A stretch of 64,000 nt of DNA. Origin: Nemopilema nomurai. Taxonomy: Eukaryota; Cnidaria; Scyphozoa; Rhizostomeae; Rhizostomatidae. Shown piece after piece: positions 63,145-64,000 of this stretch. The stretch spans positions 1,274,818-1,338,817 of the forward strand of contig ML133409.1 in NCBI GenBank assembly GCA_003864495.1. The letters are read 5' to 3'. Numbering within the stretch: the stretch's first letter is position 1; every line of letters begins with the position of its first letter. The notes under the pieces were generated by a model. That model was not told the DNA's origin, did no database searches, and saw nothing but the letters and a program-made list of their open reading frames with translations. The translations under genes and the position numbers were made by a program.

Positions 63145-63290
63145 TGGGTCACATGACGCAGGAGCATCTGTTGGCGTGCAGGCCCTGCTTGAGAGACGCC
63201 GTGAAGCATGGTGGGATGCGGCAAGGGGCCTGGTGGCCAACAAAGCAGGTGAACGAAGAAGGTTATCCTTTGGCGTACCAGGTGTTTAGC
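63145..63290 (+). other. GC-rich, exon-like island
   Basis: About 55-60% GC in an otherwise AT-rich flank. It follows TGTACCTCAG (acceptor-like) and contains CAAAGCAG|GTGAAC (donor-like, exon end 63248). One frame reads LLERRREAWWDAARGLVANK, which looks coding, and stops at TAG near 63287. It could be an isolated exon of a gene that continues to the right, or a fragment of a mobile element. No family recognised. Confidence 0.3.
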
Positions 63291-63360
63291 AAAACATAAC
63301 AGGTAGTTCATATTTTGAGATGTTTTGAGAAGCTTGTCATTCCAAACGAACGGTTGTAGA

Positions 63361-63549
63361 TGAATACAATTTATGCGTATATAATTCGTTACTGCAGTTA
63401 TATTATATCAAATGAAAGGTATATGAATACGATTTATGCTTATATAATTCTATATTGCAGTTATATAATATCAAATGAAAGGTATATGACCACGATTTAT
63501 GCTTATGTAATTCGATACTGCAGTTAAATAATATTAAATGATAGGTATG
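63361..63549. repeat. 63-bp tandem repeat, three copies
   Basis: Units start at 63361, 63424 and 63487 (TGAATACGATTTATGCTTAT...AAATGAAAGGTATA) with modest divergence. AT-rich and non-coding. Confidence 0.95.
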
Positions 63550-64000
63550 TATTTAAGCATCATTTGCTCAGAGAAGAAACATTGATTATGCCCTCCCTAG
63601 ACTACTTTGAGCATGCGTAGAAGCATGTTTGTACAATGCTGGTCAAACAGCAACTAGACGCTTCTGGCCAAAATTGGTCAAGAATTTTGTCTGGCTAACC
63701 ACATCATAGCCCGAGTATGTTGTACCTCATTGTCTGAAGCAAGACTCGAAGCTAGCTGGACTCTTGGACCAGTTTCTGTGAAAGCTTTTCGTTGAATTGC
63801 GCACAAAAGCAGTAGATGTGCACTGGAAACTGTTTTAATAAGCACAATGAGGATGGATATTTAGATTAGGTTTAGCTAAACCATCTTAACCGGTTTAGAC
63901 CTATGTTGCAAAGAATGCAACTAGAATCGTACAAATTCGCCAATTTTACTGTCATCTCAGCAAGAGAAAGTAAATTACATCAGAACTCTAACGATCTCAA

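Overview
The window is AT-rich, intron-rich animal nuclear DNA. It holds a 23-exon G protein-coupled receptor kinase of the GRK2/3 class, a 7-exon GAS2-like cytoskeletal linker, and a tandem pair of secreted tectonin-type proteins. Small non-autonomous DNA transposons and minisatellites are scattered through it. These genes, short consensus GT-AG introns, compact intergenic spaces and about 60-65% A+T point to an early-branching metazoan. A cnidarian, probably anthozoan, is my best guess; this is inference, since no species-diagnostic marker is present.

Layout. Positions 1-2417 (+) hold the 3' end of an unrecognised gene (two exons), followed by a 19-bp minisatellite (2557-3064) and a 1.27-kb segment bounded by perfect 23-bp inverted repeats (3348-4620). 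From 9017 to 30569 (+) lies a complete GRK2/3 gene. Joining 23 exons by frame and splice consensus gives 689 codons covering an RGS-homology domain, an AGC kinase and a PH domain. Its introns carry an ACGACCC-rich repeat cluster and a near-perfect 19-bp array. From 30570 to 40264 is a gene-poor interval with a 668-bp TA-flanked MITE and AT microsatellites. From 40265 to 50451 (-) is a GAS2-like gene, convergent with the kinase gene: CH domain, GAR domain and a Ser-rich tail with SxIP-type motifs. From 51976 to 54131 is a hAT-like non-autonomous element with a 5-bp target duplication. From 55542 to 62518 (-) are two tandem paralogues, each about 2.6 kb and uninterrupted. Both encode a signal peptide, tectonin-like propeller repeats, a carbohydrate-binding-like module and DUF11-like beta-sandwich repeats. 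The distal copy has a one-base deletion, and an internal block of about 0.88 kb is nearly identical between the copies, which suggests gene conversion.

How the genes relate. GRK2/3 phosphorylates activated GPCRs and is recruited by G-beta-gamma through its PH domain. GAS2-like proteins crosslink actin and microtubules. The two tectonin-type proteins are predicted to be secreted or surface glycan-binding factors, perhaps in innate recognition. They are neighbours, not a functional cluster; only the last two are related to each other. The tandem secreted lectin-like pair and the left-edge gene are the least described parts of the window.
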